Positions 35,862 to 44,179 of a stretch of 64,000 bases of DNA are shown piece by piece (position 1 is the stretch's first letter; each line of letters starts with the position of its first letter). Location of the stretch: assembly GCA_035524955.1 (NCBI GenBank), contig DATLFG010000089.1, forward strand, positions 31,337-95,336, read 5' to 3'. Below the pieces are notes generated by a model that saw nothing but the letters and a program-made list of their open reading frames with translations, was not told the DNA's origin and searched no databases. Source of the stretch: CAMLFJ01 sp035524955. GTDB taxonomy: Bacteria; Methylomirabilota; Methylomirabilia; Rokubacteriales; CSP1-6. The translations under genes and the position numbers were made by a program.

Positions 35862-36334
35862 CCCACGATCCGGCTCTGCCGCCGCCGTTCACCGAGCGGT
35901 TCGCGGCCCTCGACGAGGTGAAGTTCGGCGGGCCGCGCTCGACCTTTCACAACTGTTTCGGCTGCGGCCCCCGTCACGACACCGGCCTCCGCGTGCGGAC
36001 CTTCAGCGGGAACGGCGAGGTGCTGGCGCCGATCCTGATCCCGCGCCGCTTCGAGGGCCCGCCCGGCTCGGCCCACGGTGGCATCGTGGCGGCCTATCTG
36101 GACGAAGTGCTGGCGGGCGCGGCGGTGAACCACACCGGTCGCCTCTACGTGACCGGGGAGCTGACGGTGCGCTACGTGACGGGCACGCCCATCGAGCGTC
36201 CGCTGCTCGGGCGGGGCCGCGCGGTGCTCGACTCCGGCAAGTACCTCGATCTCGAGGCCACCATCGAGGACTGGGAGACCGGCGAGGTTGTGGCGAAAGC
36301 CACCGGCCGTTTCTTCCCGGTGAAGGAGACCTAG
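35858..36334 (+). CDS. PaaI-family (hotdog) thioesterase
   Basis: Single-hotdog protein of 158 residues. The central helix SAHGGIVAAYLDEVLAGAA (about 68-86), with HGG and the acidic residue that places water, is diagnostic of the PaaI/4HBT thioesterases, which hydrolyse acyl-CoA thioesters. An N-terminal CFGCG sequence (HNCFGCGPRHDTGL) precedes it, as in many uncharacterised members. GTG start at 35858 overlaps the HD gene stop (GTGA). It converges with the NHL-repeat gene; both stops are read from the same CTAG at 36331-36334. Confidence 0.85.
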   Translation: MTHDPALPPPFTERFAALDEVKFGGPRSTFHNCFGCGPRHDTGLRVRTFSGNGEVLAPILIPRRFEGPPGSAHGGIVAAYLDEVLAGAAVNHTGRLYVTGELTVRYVTGTPIERPLLGRGRAVLDSGKYLDLEATIEDWETGEVVAKATGRFFPVKET

Positions 36335-37257
36335 TCGGCGCGCTCGAACTTCTGGAAGGAGCGCATCTCCCGCGGCGGATCGAGGAACTGCCCGTAGCCG
36401 GTGTAGGAGACCTCGCCCACGTAGACGTCCCCGTGGGAGTCCACCACGAGCCCGTGGGGCGCGATGAACTCGCCCGGCTTCTCGCTCGCGAACTGGCCGC
36501 CGAAGCGCGCCACCCGCTGGCCCCGGGCGTCGAGCACGCTGACCCGCGGGCCCAGGTTCGGCGTCTTCTCGGTGACCGGCATGCCGGAGCCGAGCTCGCC
36601 CACGAAGAAGAGCCCGCTCCCGGCGCGGTCCACGAAGAGGCCGCAGGGACGGTGGAGGTCGTGCCACGTGCCCTGGTGCCGGCCCCGGCCGTCGAAGATC
36701 TGCACGCGGTGGTTCTCGCGGTCGGCCACGTAGACGAGGCCGTCGCGGTCGGAGACCAGATTGTGGGGCAGGTTGAACTGCCCGGGATCGGTGCCCGGCT
36801 CGCCCCACGACATGACGTGCGTGCCGTCCGGCGCGTACTTGTGCACCCGCGAGTTGCCGTAGCCGTCGGAGACGAAGAGATAGCCGCTCTTCGGGCAGAT
36901 CGCCACGTGGGTGGGCCGGTTGAACGGCTTGCCGCCCTGCAGCTCCGCGGGCTTGTCCGGATCGCCGATGGTCAGGAGCAGCTTGCCCTCCGGCGTGAAC
37001 TTGCGGACGGTGTGATGGAGATCGTCGGTGAGCCACACCATGTCGTCGGCGTCGATCGTGATGCCGTGGGCGCGGCGGACCACGCCCTCGCCCCACGAGC
37101 GGAGGAAGGTGCCGTCGCGGTCGAACACGATGACCGGGTGCTCGCTCCGGGTGAAGCAGAAGACGCGGTCCTGCCGGTCCACCGCCGCGCCCGCCACTTC
37201 CTGGTAGCGCCAGCCGTCCGGCAGCTTGCCCCAGCCCTCGACGACCGAGAACTTCAT
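36331..37257 (-). CDS. NHL-repeat beta-propeller protein (PAL-like)
   Basis: Protein of 308 residues made of about six NHL blades; repeated units such as GYLFVSDGYGNSRVHKYAPDG, GLVYVADRENHRVQIFDGRG and GDVYVGEVSY are visible. Similar bacterial proteins are annotated as 6-bladed propellers or peptidyl-alpha-hydroxyglycine amidating lyase-like, but the metal-site residues cannot be confirmed here and no signal peptide is seen. Function unknown; a scaffold or lactonase role is possible. ATG 37257 overlaps the SDR stop by four bases (ATGA), so the two form an operon. Confidence 0.8.
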   Translation of the reverse strand: MKFSVVEGWGKLPDGWRYQEVAGAAVDRQDRVFCFTRSEHPVIVFDRDGTFLRSWGEGVVRRAHGITIDADDMVWLTDDLHHTVRKFTPEGKLLLTIGDPDKPAELQGGKPFNRPTHVAICPKSGYLFVSDGYGNSRVHKYAPDGTHVMSWGEPGTDPGQFNLPHNLVSDRDGLVYVADRENHRVQIFDGRGRHQGTWHDLHRPCGLFVDRAGSGLFFVGELGSGMPVTEKTPNLGPRVSVLDARGQRVARFGGQFASEKPGEFIAPHGLVVDSHGDVYVGEVSYTGYGQFLDPPREMRSFQKFERAD

Positions 37258-38066
37258 TTCGACTCCTCGATGGCCTGGGCCATGCGCTCGAAGCGCCGCT
37301 TGAGCGGGGTCAGCCCTTCCTCGTGGGTGATGACGTAGAGGCGGTTGGCGTAGATGGCGCGCAGCACCCGCTCGGCCACGTGCTCGGGCGGGAGGTACCG
37401 GCCGATCAGCTCCACCGCGCCGCCCTCGCGCTCCCCCATCGCGTTGCGGAGCGCGGCGGGCCGGTTCCGGTCGCTCTGCCGGATCCGGGTGTGCACCCCC
37501 ATCGGACAGAGCACCGAGACACCGATGTCGTAGCCGCGCAGGTCCTTCTGGAGCGTCTCGGAGAGGCCGACCACCGCGTACTTGGTGGTGTTGTAGATGC
37601 CGAGCCCCTGCGAGGCGATGAGCCCGGCCATCGACGCGGTGTTCACCACGTGGCCCGGTTGCTTGCCGGCCACCATGCGCGGCACGAAGGCCTCCACGCC
37701 GTGGATGACGCCCCAGAGGTTGACGCCCATCGCCCACTCCCAGTCCTTGTGGGTAACGGCCTCGAGCCCGCCCCAGAGCGCGACGCCCGCGTTGTTGCAG
37801 ACTAGGTGGACCGCGCCGAATTCGCCGAACGCGCGATCGGCCAGGGCGTCGACGTCGGTGAGGCGGCTCACGTCGGTCCGCACCGCCAGGCCGCGCCGGC
37901 CGGCCTTGACCACGCCGGCGACCGTCTCGGCCATGCCGGCCTCGTCGAGGTCGCCGACCACCACGTCGGCCCCTTCACGGGCGAACAGCCAGGAGAGGGC
38001 GCGTCCGATGCCGCTGGCGCCACCGGTGACCACGGCGGTGCGGCCCTTCAGGCTGGTGAGTGGCAC
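37254..38066 (-). CDS. Short-chain dehydrogenase/reductase
   Basis: Classical SDR of 270 residues. NAD(P)-binding GGASGIGRA (about 15), NNAG (about 92), catalytic Ser in NTASMAG (about 142) and YxxxK in YNTTKYAVV (about 156) are all present. An Asp after strand 2 (VVVGDLDEAG) favours NAD over NADP. Substrate unknown. I start at GTG 38066, not at an upstream in-frame TTG at 38102: the latter overlaps a TTGACA -35 box, and a -10 box ends six bases before the GTG, so the transcript is probably leaderless. Operon with the NHL-repeat gene. Confidence 0.88.
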   Translation of the reverse strand: MPLTSLKGRTAVVTGGASGIGRALSWLFAREGADVVVGDLDEAGMAETVAGVVKAGRRGLAVRTDVSRLTDVDALADRAFGEFGAVHLVCNNAGVALWGGLEAVTHKDWEWAMGVNLWGVIHGVEAFVPRMVAGKQPGHVVNTASMAGLIASQGLGIYNTTKYAVVGLSETLQKDLRGYDIGVSVLCPMGVHTRIRQSDRNRPAALRNAMGEREGGAVELIGRYLPPEHVAERVLRAIYANRLYVITHEEGLTPLKRRFERMAQAIEESK

Positions 38067-38072
38067 GGCGCG

Positions 38073-38102
38073 AGTGTCGCGCCCCGTGTCGCGTGCTGTC
38101 AA
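38073..38102 (-). promoter_or_regulatory. Sigma-70-type promoter of the SDR-NHL operon
   Basis: Minus strand: perfect TTGACA (38102-38097), 18-base spacer, GACACT (38078-38073), then six bases to GTG 38066. The spacing predicts a transcript starting at the start codon. Confidence 0.6.
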
Positions 38103-38127
38103 CCCCGATCCGCGCCTCCGGGTGCAG

Positions 38128-38133
38128 TAGGAT
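38128..38133 (+). promoter_or_regulatory. -10 box TAGGAT, leaderless-type spacing
   Basis: TAGGAT ends seven bases before the ATG at 38141. No Shine-Dalgarno is present. Confidence 0.4.
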
Positions 38134-38140
38134 CTCGATC

Positions 38141-38887
38141 ATGAGCGATCGGACGATCGTGGTGGAGCGTCGGTTCCGGGGACCGGACATGGGTGGGGGC
38201 ACTGGCAACGGCGGGTATTTCTGCGGGCTCGTCGCGGTGGCCGCGGGCCCGGGCACGCGGAGCGTCGAGATCAGGCGGGCGAGCGGGGTGCCGCTCGACC
38301 GGCCGCTGACCGTGCGCACGGTCCCGGACGGCGCGGAGGTCCACGACGACGAGGGGCTCATCGCGCGGACGCCCGGCGAGGCGATCACGGTCACCGCGCC
38401 CGCGCCGCCTCCGGTCGAGGTGGCCGTGTGGATCTCGGCCCGGTTCCTGGAGCAACTCGAGAGCGGGGAGGTCCTGCATCAGTTTCCCGAATGCTTCGTG
38501 TGCGGCCATCGGCGCGCGCCCGGCGATGGCCTGCGCCTCTTCGTCGGTCCGCTCGACCAGAAAGCGGGGACGTGGGTCGGCGCGTGGCGGCCGGCCGCGG
38601 GCTTCCTCGACGAGGCGGGACTGGTGCGGCCCGAGCTCGTCTGGTCGGCGCTCGACTGCCCCGGGGGCTGGGCGATCACGGGGCCGGCCAATACCGGCAC
38701 GCTCCAGGTCGAGATCCTCGGCCCGGTCGACGGGCGCCAGGACCTGATCGTGATGGGCTGGCCCATGCCCGCCGCCTCGGCCCGGCCCGGAAGCCGGCGA
38801 CGGTACGCGGGGACCGCGATGTTCGACGCGCGCGGAGGCCTGCTCGCGCGGGGCGCGGCCATCTGGGTGGCCCCGCGGGCCGCCTAG
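38141..38887 (+). CDS. Conserved hypothetical, probable double-hotdog (thioesterase-like)
   Basis: Protein of 248 residues, soluble, not firmly recognised. The N-terminus RRFRGPDMGGGTGNGGYFCGLVA and the later LDRPLTVRTVP resemble the first half of acyl-CoA thioesterase-type double hotdogs; the middle has FPECFVCGHRRAPGDGLRLF, close in pattern to the CFGCG segment of the PaaI protein encoded about 2 kb upstream; and the C-terminal half continues with ALDCPGGWAI. No catalytic residue can be named. A -10 box lies just upstream of the ATG. It is followed by the aminopeptidase gene in the same direction, which has its own -10. Confidence 0.6.
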   Translation: MSDRTIVVERRFRGPDMGGGTGNGGYFCGLVAVAAGPGTRSVEIRRASGVPLDRPLTVRTVPDGAEVHDDEGLIARTPGEAITVTAPAPPPVEVAVWISARFLEQLESGEVLHQFPECFVCGHRRAPGDGLRLFVGPLDQKAGTWVGAWRPAAGFLDEAGLVRPELVWSALDCPGGWAITGPANTGTLQVEILGPVDGRQDLIVMGWPMPAASARPGSRRRYAGTAMFDARGGLLARGAAIWVAPRAA

Positions 38888-38893
38888 GGGTGG

Positions 38894-38899
38894 TATTCT
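38894..38899 (+). promoter_or_regulatory. -10 box TATTCT, leaderless-type spacing
   Basis: TATTCT ends six bases before the aminopeptidase ATG at 38906. The expected transcription start falls exactly on the A of ATG. Confidence 0.5.
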
Positions 38900-38905
38900 T
38901 CGCGA

Positions 38906-41467
38906 ATGGATTATCGCCTCCCAGTCGCCGTGGTGCCCTCGCGATACGATATCCGGCTCGAGCCCGACCTCGACGCGGCTACCTTCGCGGGCGAGGAAAC
39001 GGTCGCAATCACCGTGAAGGAGCCGGTGACCGAGATCGTCCTCAACGCCGCCGAGCTGGCCATCGGGTCGGTGAGCGTGACCACCGCCGACGGGGCGACG
39101 ATGGAGGGGAGCGCGGCGCTCGACGAGGCGGCCGAGCGGGCGCGGCTGCTCTTCCCGTCACCGATCCCGGCCGGTGAGCACCGGCTGACGCTGCGCTTCA
39201 CCGGCACCCTGAACGACCGCCTCCACGGCTTCTACCGCAGCACCTACCAGGACGCCTCGGGCGCCTCCCACGTCATCGCGGCCACGCAGTTCGAGGCCAC
39301 CGACGCGCGGCGCGGCTTCCCGTGCTGGGACGAGCCGGCGCTGAAGGCCGTGTTCGGAGTGACCCTGGTGGTCCCGGAGCGGCTCGCCGCGATCTCGAAC
39401 TCGCGCGCGGTCAGCGAGACGCCCACCGGCGCGGGGAAGAAGACGGTGGTCTTCGCCGACACCATCGTGATGTCCACGTACCTCGTGGCCTTCGTGGTGG
39501 GCGAGCTCGAGGCGACCCCGCCGGTGATGGTGGGCCCGACCCCGCTGCGCGTGTGGTGCGTGCCGGGCAAGCTCCACCTCACGCGCTTCGCGCTCGAGAT
39601 CGGCGCCTTCTCGCTGGACTACTTCGAGCGCTACTACGGGATGCCGTACCCGGGCGACAAGCTCGACATGCTGGCGATCCCCGACTTCGCGGCGGGCGCG
39701 ATGGAGAACCTCGGCGCGATCACCTACCGCGAGACCGCGCTCCTGGTGGACGAGACCGCGGCCTCGCACACCGAGCGCGAGCGCGTGGCCGACGTGGTCG
39801 CCCACGAGATCGCCCACATGTGGTTCGGCGACCTCGTCACCATGCTGTGGTGGAACGGGATCTGGCTGAACGAGGCCTTCGCCACCTTCATGGAGCTCCT
39901 CGCGGTGGACGCCTGGAAGCCCGAGTGGAAGCGCTGGACGACCTTCGGCGTGTCCCGGGCCGCCGCGATGGGGGTGGACGGGCTGCTGAACACCCGGCCC
40001 ATCGAGTTCGAGGTGCGGGCCCCGCGCGACTGCGAGGCGATGTTCGATCTGCTCACCTACGAGAAGGGCGGCTCGGTCCTGCGCATGCTCGAGCAGCACC
40101 TGAGCGGAGAGGTCTTCCGCGACGGGGTGCGGCTCTATCTCGAGCGGCACCGCTTCGGCAACGCCGAGACCACCGATCTCTGGAAGGCCCTCGGCGACGC
40201 CTCCCGCCTGCCCATCCCGGAGGTGATGAACGCGTGGATCTTCCGGCCGGGCTATCCGCTCGTGATCGTCGAACCGGACGGGGGGGGCGTCAAGCTGAGT
40301 CAGCGCCGCTTCACGTATCTGCCCGGCGAGGGCGCCGCCGCCGAACGCTGGCAGATCCCGCTGCGGCTGCGCGCCTCGGTCAAGCGGGGCTTCGTGGACA
40401 AGCCCATCCTGCTCGGCGACGAGGATCTGGCGGTGCCGCTGCCCGCGCCGCCGGACTGGGTGGTCGCGAACGCGGGCGGGCACGGCTTCTATCGCGTGCA
40501 GTATGCCCCGCCGCTGCTCAAGAAGCTCACCGGCGCGCTCCGGAAGCTCGCGCCCATCGAGCGCTTCAACCTGATCAGCGACGCGTTCGCCCTGGTCCAG
40601 GCCGCGATGATGCCGGCGCCCGACTACCTGGACCTCACCGCGCGCTTCACCGACGAGACCGACCGCAACGTGTGGACCGCGCTGATCGGTTCGCTCGGCT
40701 ACGTCAACCGGCTCATCGCGGAGGACGCGCGCCCGCATCTCGAGGCGCTCGCGCGCCAGCGGGTGGAGGGGGCGGTGGAGCGGCTCGGCTGGGAGGCCCA
40801 GGCCGACGAGGACGAGCTGGAGCGGCAGCTACGAGGCGACCTGCTCCGCGCCCTCGGCACGCTCGGCAACGACCCGACCGCGCAGGAGCGCGGGCGGGCG
40901 CTCTACGCGCGCTATCGCGAGGACGAATCCGCGGTGGACGCCAACGTGCTGCCCGCCCTGATCGCGATCGTCGCCGCCGCGGGCGGGGAGACCGAGTACG
41001 AGGAGTTCCTCCAGCGCTTCAAGGCCGCCCGCACGCCCCAGGAGGAGCAGCGCTACCTCTACGCCCTCGCGGGATTCCGGCAGCCCGAGCTGGTGCGGCG
41101 CACGCTCGAGAAGACCACCAACGGCGAGGTGCGCAGCCAGGACGCGCCGTTCCTGATGCGGTCGCTGCTGGCGGGCGTGCACAGCCGCGGGCTGGCCTGG
41201 GACTACGTCAAGGCGAACTGGGAGACGATGGCCCGCCAGTATCCGGGCAGCGCCTATCGGCGGATGTACGAGGGCGTGACCGCGCTCGTCAGCCCGGAGT
41301 GGGAGCAGGACGTGAAGGCCTTCTTCGAGACGAACCGGATCGTGCTCGGCGGGAAGACGCTCGAGCAGTACCTCGAGCAGCTCCGCATCGCGGTGCGGCT
41401 GCAGGAGCGCGAGGCGGCCGCCCTGGCCGCCTACCTGGCCAAGCCGCCGCGCCCCCCGCGCCGCTGA
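38906..41467 (+). CDS. M1 family aminopeptidase
   Basis: Zinc aminopeptidase of 853 residues. The exopeptidase motif GAMEN is at about 264-268, and the zinc site HEIAHMWFGDLVTM...WLNEAFA has H300, H304 and E323, with the proton-donor Tyr expected in the region around TYEKGGSVL (about 392). The N-terminal beta-domain (1-190), catalytic domain (190-440) and C-terminal helical domain (520-850, ERAP1_C-like) match the puromycin-sensitive/tricorn-interacting aminopeptidase branch rather than the E. coli PepN type. No signal peptide, so probably cytoplasmic peptide turnover. ATG start supported by the -10 box six bases upstream. Confidence 0.93.
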   Translation: MDYRLPVAVVPSRYDIRLEPDLDAATFAGEETVAITVKEPVTEIVLNAAELAIGSVSVTTADGATMEGSAALDEAAERARLLFPSPIPAGEHRLTLRFTGTLNDRLHGFYRSTYQDASGASHVIAATQFEATDARRGFPCWDEPALKAVFGVTLVVPERLAAISNSRAVSETPTGAGKKTVVFADTIVMSTYLVAFVVGELEATPPVMVGPTPLRVWCVPGKLHLTRFALEIGAFSLDYFERYYGMPYPGDKLDMLAIPDFAAGAMENLGAITYRETALLVDETAASHTERERVADVVAHEIAHMWFGDLVTMLWWNGIWLNEAFATFMELLAVDAWKPEWKRWTTFGVSRAAAMGVDGLLNTRPIEFEVRAPRDCEAMFDLLTYEKGGSVLRMLEQHLSGEVFRDGVRLYLERHRFGNAETTDLWKALGDASRLPIPEVMNAWIFRPGYPLVIVEPDGGGVKLSQRRFTYLPGEGAAAERWQIPLRLRASVKRGFVDKPILLGDEDLAVPLPAPPDWVVANAGGHGFYRVQYAPPLLKKLTGALRKLAPIERFNLISDAFALVQAAMMPAPDYLDLTARFTDETDRNVWTALIGSLGYVNRLIAEDARPHLEALARQRVEGAVERLGWEAQADEDELERQLRGDLLRALGTLGNDPTAQERGRALYARYREDESAVDANVLPALIAIVAAAGGETEYEEFLQRFKAARTPQEEQRYLYALAGFRQPELVRRTLEKTTNGEVRSQDAPFLMRSLLAGVHSRGLAWDYVKANWETMARQYPGSAYRRMYEGVTALVSPEWEQDVKAFFETNRIVLGGKTLEQYLEQLRIAVRLQEREAAALAAYLAKPPRPPRR

Positions 41468-41482
41468 CCCCCCTCCGAGGCT

Positions 41483-41738
41483 CTACCCGCCGAACAAGTC
41501 GACGAAGAAGTCGCGGATGCCCGAGCCGAACGCGGCGGCGCCTTCCCTCGTGTTCTCCCACGCGTTCTGGGCGGCCGGCCCGGCGTTCCGCCCGGCCTCC
41601 GCTCTTCTGGCCGGTGAATCGGGCGCCTTCCACGCTCGTGTTGCCGATGCCCTTGGCGAGGTGTCCCGCGCCCACGAGCACCTGGCCCTGCCCGATCTGG
41701 TGGGCGCCGCGCTCCACCTGCCGGGTGGCCGCGTCCAC
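41483..41738 (-). pseudogene. Frameshifted small gene, about 85 codons
   Basis: On the minus strand a strong Shine-Dalgarno (AAGGAGG) is followed ten bases later by GTG at 41738 and the sensible reading DAATRQVERGAHQIGQGQVL...VEGARFTGQKSGG. Near 41590 this frame turns into Arg-rich nonsense, while another frame becomes sensible: AGPAAQNAWENTREGAAA, then FGSGIRDFFVDLFGG and TAG at 41483. The total, 256 bases, is not a multiple of three. So either the gene carries a frameshift (pseudogene), the assembly has an indel in the GC-rich stretch GGCGGAACGCCGGGCCGG, or frameshifting is programmed. The combined protein would be small, Gly/Ala-rich and amphipathic; function unknown. This is also all that I see in the 384-base gap. 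Confidence 0.5.
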
Positions 41739-41851
41739 CGCGGGGCCACCTCCTTCGGTTGGCTTGATTGCCGATTCGTGATAACACCGGGCTCGGACGG
41801 ATCCGGCATGTTGGCGACCACTCCACCAGGATCCTGGGCGAGGTGAGGGAG

Positions 41852-42703
41852 ATGAAATACGGCGTGTTCCAGTTCTCCACCGACTACGCGATCCGCATCG
41901 ATGACCTCGCCCGGGAGACCGAGGCCCGCGGCTTCGAGTCGCTGTTCGTCCCCGAGCACACGCATATTCCGGCCAGCCGGAAGAGCCCCTGGCCCGGCGG
42001 GGCCGACCTCCCGCGCGAGTACTGGCACACCGTGGATCCGTTCGTGGGGCTGGCCGCCGCCGCCGCGGTGACGACCAGGCTCAGGCTCGGGACCGGGATC
42101 TGCCTGGTGATCGAGCGCGACCCGATCGTGCTCGCCAAGGAGATCGCGAGCCTCGACTATCTCTCCCGGGGTCGGGTGCTCTTCGGGATCGGAGGCGGAT
42201 GGAACGCCGAGGAGATGGGGCATCACGGGACGGCGTTCGAGAACCGCTGGAAGGTGCTGCGCGAGCGCATCGCCGCGATGCAGGAGATCTGGACAAAGGA
42301 CGAGGCGGAGTACCACGGCAGGTTCGTGAGCTTCGACCGGCTCTGGTCGTACCCGAAGCCGGTGCAGAAGCCTCACCCGCCGATCCTGATGGGCGGTGCC
42401 GGGCCCCACGCGCGGCAGCGCGCGGTGGACTTCGGAGGTCATTGGCTGCCGATCGGCGGGCGCTCCTACAGCGAGCCCATCGCCCTAACCATCGCGGATC
42501 TGCGGGCGCGGGCCGAGAAGGCGGGCCAGGATCCGGGCGCGGTCACCGTCTCCATCTTCGGGGCACCCACCGACGAGGCGCGCCTGGCCGGCCTGCGAGA
42601 CGCGGGGGTCCTGCGCGCGATCTTCGGACTGCCCCCCGCGGGCCGCGATCAGGTCCTCCCGCTCCTCGACAAGTACGCGGCGCTCGCGGCGCGCATCGGG
42701 TAG
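41852..42703 (+). CDS. LLM-class F420-dependent oxidoreductase
   Basis: Protein of 283 residues with the luciferase-like TIM barrel. Visible are ARGFESLFVPEHTHIP, RLRLGTGICLVIERDPIVLAKEIASLDYLSRGRVLFGIGGGW and HPPILMGGAGP, the signature of the probable F420-dependent oxidoreductases of the TIGR03619 type. The cofactor (F420 or FMN) and substrate are not certain from sequence. ATG 41852 has a purine-rich Shine-Dalgarno (GAGGTGAGGGAG) upstream; in-frame sequence before it crosses the frameshifted gene on the other strand. Monocistronic by spacing; a long inverted repeat follows about 20 bases after the stop. Confidence 0.88.
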   Translation: MKYGVFQFSTDYAIRIDDLARETEARGFESLFVPEHTHIPASRKSPWPGGADLPREYWHTVDPFVGLAAAAAVTTRLRLGTGICLVIERDPIVLAKEIASLDYLSRGRVLFGIGGGWNAEEMGHHGTAFENRWKVLRERIAAMQEIWTKDEAEYHGRFVSFDRLWSYPKPVQKPHPPILMGGAGPHARQRAVDFGGHWLPIGGRSYSEPIALTIADLRARAEKAGQDPGAVTVSIFGAPTDEARLAGLRDAGVLRAIFGLPPAGRDQVLPLLDKYAALAARIG

Positions 42704-42725
42704 TATCTCGCGACCTTCCGGCGGG

Positions 42726-42879
42726 GTGCCGCGCGGGGGGCGGGGGTGCGGCCTCCGACCACGACCCGCGATGTCGACTCCCTATGCGATCAGGAGTTCC
42801 CAATCTGGGTTGTTGGCGGAGCCGCGACCCTCGGCGGGGAACGGGTCAACCGGCCGCACCCCCGCCCCCCGCGCGGCAC
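42726..42879. repeat. Long inverted repeat: perfect 28-base arms around a 98-base loop
   Basis: The left arm (42726-42753, starting GTGCCGCGCGGGGGG) and right arm (42852-42879) are exact reverse complements; the match extends outward about ten more bases with two mismatches. The loop (42754-42851) is less GC-rich than the arms and encodes nothing convincing. The layout resembles a REPIN or MITE-type hairpin element. It fills most of the 206-base gap between the convergent LLM and MFS genes. Confidence 0.85.
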
Positions 42880-42909
42880 TCCGCCCGCGCTTGGCGAAGT
42901 CCGTGTCGC

Positions 42910-44124
42910 CTACGATCGCGCGGGGCCGCCTGCGCGGGTGGTGAGGGTGAACACCGTCAGGGCGGCGAGGCCGATGAGCGCGGTGCCGAGGGCCCAGAGG
43001 TAGATCGCGAGATAGCCGCCGGTGCGGTCGAAGAGCATGCCGGAGAGCCACGGCCCCAGGGCCGCGCCGAGGTTGTTGCCGATGCCGAGCAGCCCGAAGA
43101 TGAACCCGTAGTGCGCGGGCGGCGCGATCCGGCTCAGCAGGACGGTGACGATGCTCGCGCGCGAGCCGAGCGGCAGGAAGAGGAAGAGCACGTAGCCCAC
43201 GGCCAGGATCCGGAGCGGTCGCACTTCCATGGCGAGCAGGCAGAGCATGCCGAGCAGCGAGCACGAGAACGAGAGAAAGCCCGCGGTGGGCCCGCCGAAG
43301 CGATCGGCCACCAGACCCGCGAGCGCCCGGCCGCCGCCCGCGAGGATGCCGCCGATGGCGAGGAGCAGGGAGGCCTCGCTCGCGCTGAACCCGCGCTCGG
43401 TGAAATAGAGCGTGTGCTGGGTGGTGGCGAGGTAGCCGAAGAGCGGCGGCGTGGTGAACATCACGAGAAGGCTCCAGAAGCCGGCGGAGCGGACGATGCG
43501 CGAGACCGTCACCGCGGTCTCCCCCGGCCCCAGGCGCCCGCGGTCCACGGCGGAGGCCAGCCGCGTCGGGTGCGTGCGCCACACCCAGGGGATCAGCCCG
43601 ACGATGGCCGCGGCGTAGCACCAGAAGGCGGGTCGCCAGCCCCAGTGCGTGATGATCCACTGGGCCGGCGCCGCCAGGGCGTAGGCCGCCATGGACCCGC
43701 CGAAGGCGATGCCGGTGGCCAGGCCGCGGCGCCGCACGTAGGCGTCGGCGATGAGGGCGGCGTGGGTCGTCATGCCGGTCAGGCCGAGGCCGATCCCGCC
43801 GCCTACGCCCATGGCCGCGAGGAAGAAGGGCAGCGTCGGGGCCAGGCTTCCCAGCAGCATCCCGAGCGCCACCAGCCCGAGCCCAAGGCTGACGAGCAGC
43901 CGCGGATTCCAGCGGGCGACCAGGTAGCCGGCCACGGGGCTCAGCAGGGCGCCACCCACCCAGAGCAGCGAGGCGGTGGCCGCGGTGGCCGCGCGGGAGC
44001 CGCCGAACTCGGCGAGCAGGGCGGGCAGGAAGACCGGGAAGGTATTGGTGAGTCCGGCCACCAGCAGCATCGTGGCAAAGGCAAGCCAGAGCCGCTGGCT
44101 GGCGAGGGACTCCCGCGCTGACAT
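42910..44124 (-). CDS. Major facilitator superfamily transporter (monocarboxylate/oxalate-type)
   Basis: Membrane protein of 404 residues with 12 predicted helices. It begins with RLWLAFATMLLVAGLTNTFPVFLPALLAEFG and has LWVGGALLSPVAGYLVARWNPR after helix 2 and ALAGLVADRFGG in the second half, which resembles the OFA/monocarboxylate porter group. Substrate not assignable. ATG 44124 is preferred to a GTG one codon earlier. It lies 55 bases downstream of the ribosomal protein bS21 gene on the same strand, so could be read from its promoter. Confidence 0.85.
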   Translation of the reverse strand: MSARESLASQRLWLAFATMLLVAGLTNTFPVFLPALLAEFGGSRAATAATASLLWVGGALLSPVAGYLVARWNPRLLVSLGLGLVALGMLLGSLAPTLPFFLAAMGVGGGIGLGLTGMTTHAALIADAYVRRRGLATGIAFGGSMAAYALAAPAQWIITHWGWRPAFWCYAAAIVGLIPWVWRTHPTRLASAVDRGRLGPGETAVTVSRIVRSAGFWSLLVMFTTPPLFGYLATTQHTLYFTERGFSASEASLLLAIGGILAGGGRALAGLVADRFGGPTAGFLSFSCSLLGMLCLLAMEVRPLRILAVGYVLFLFLPLGSRASIVTVLLSRIAPPAHYGFIFGLLGIGNNLGAALGPWLSGMLFDRTGGYLAIYLWALGTALIGLAALTVFTLTTRAGGPARS

Positions 44125-44179
44125 CACCCGGGGAGGAACAGCGAGGCGGGGGCCGGGCCGGAGAGGCCCGGAGCGAGGC

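Noticed and set aside
42726..42879. The inverted repeat as an ordinary intrinsic terminator
   Set aside because: A 98-base loop and 28-base arms without a T-run do not fit; a hairpin element is more likely, although it may stop transcription incidentally.
42726..42944. Short plus-strand frame through the inverted repeat (starts MSTPYAIRSS in the loop)
   Set aside because: Most of it is the repeat arms; no ribosome-binding site or -10, and no sensible protein pattern.
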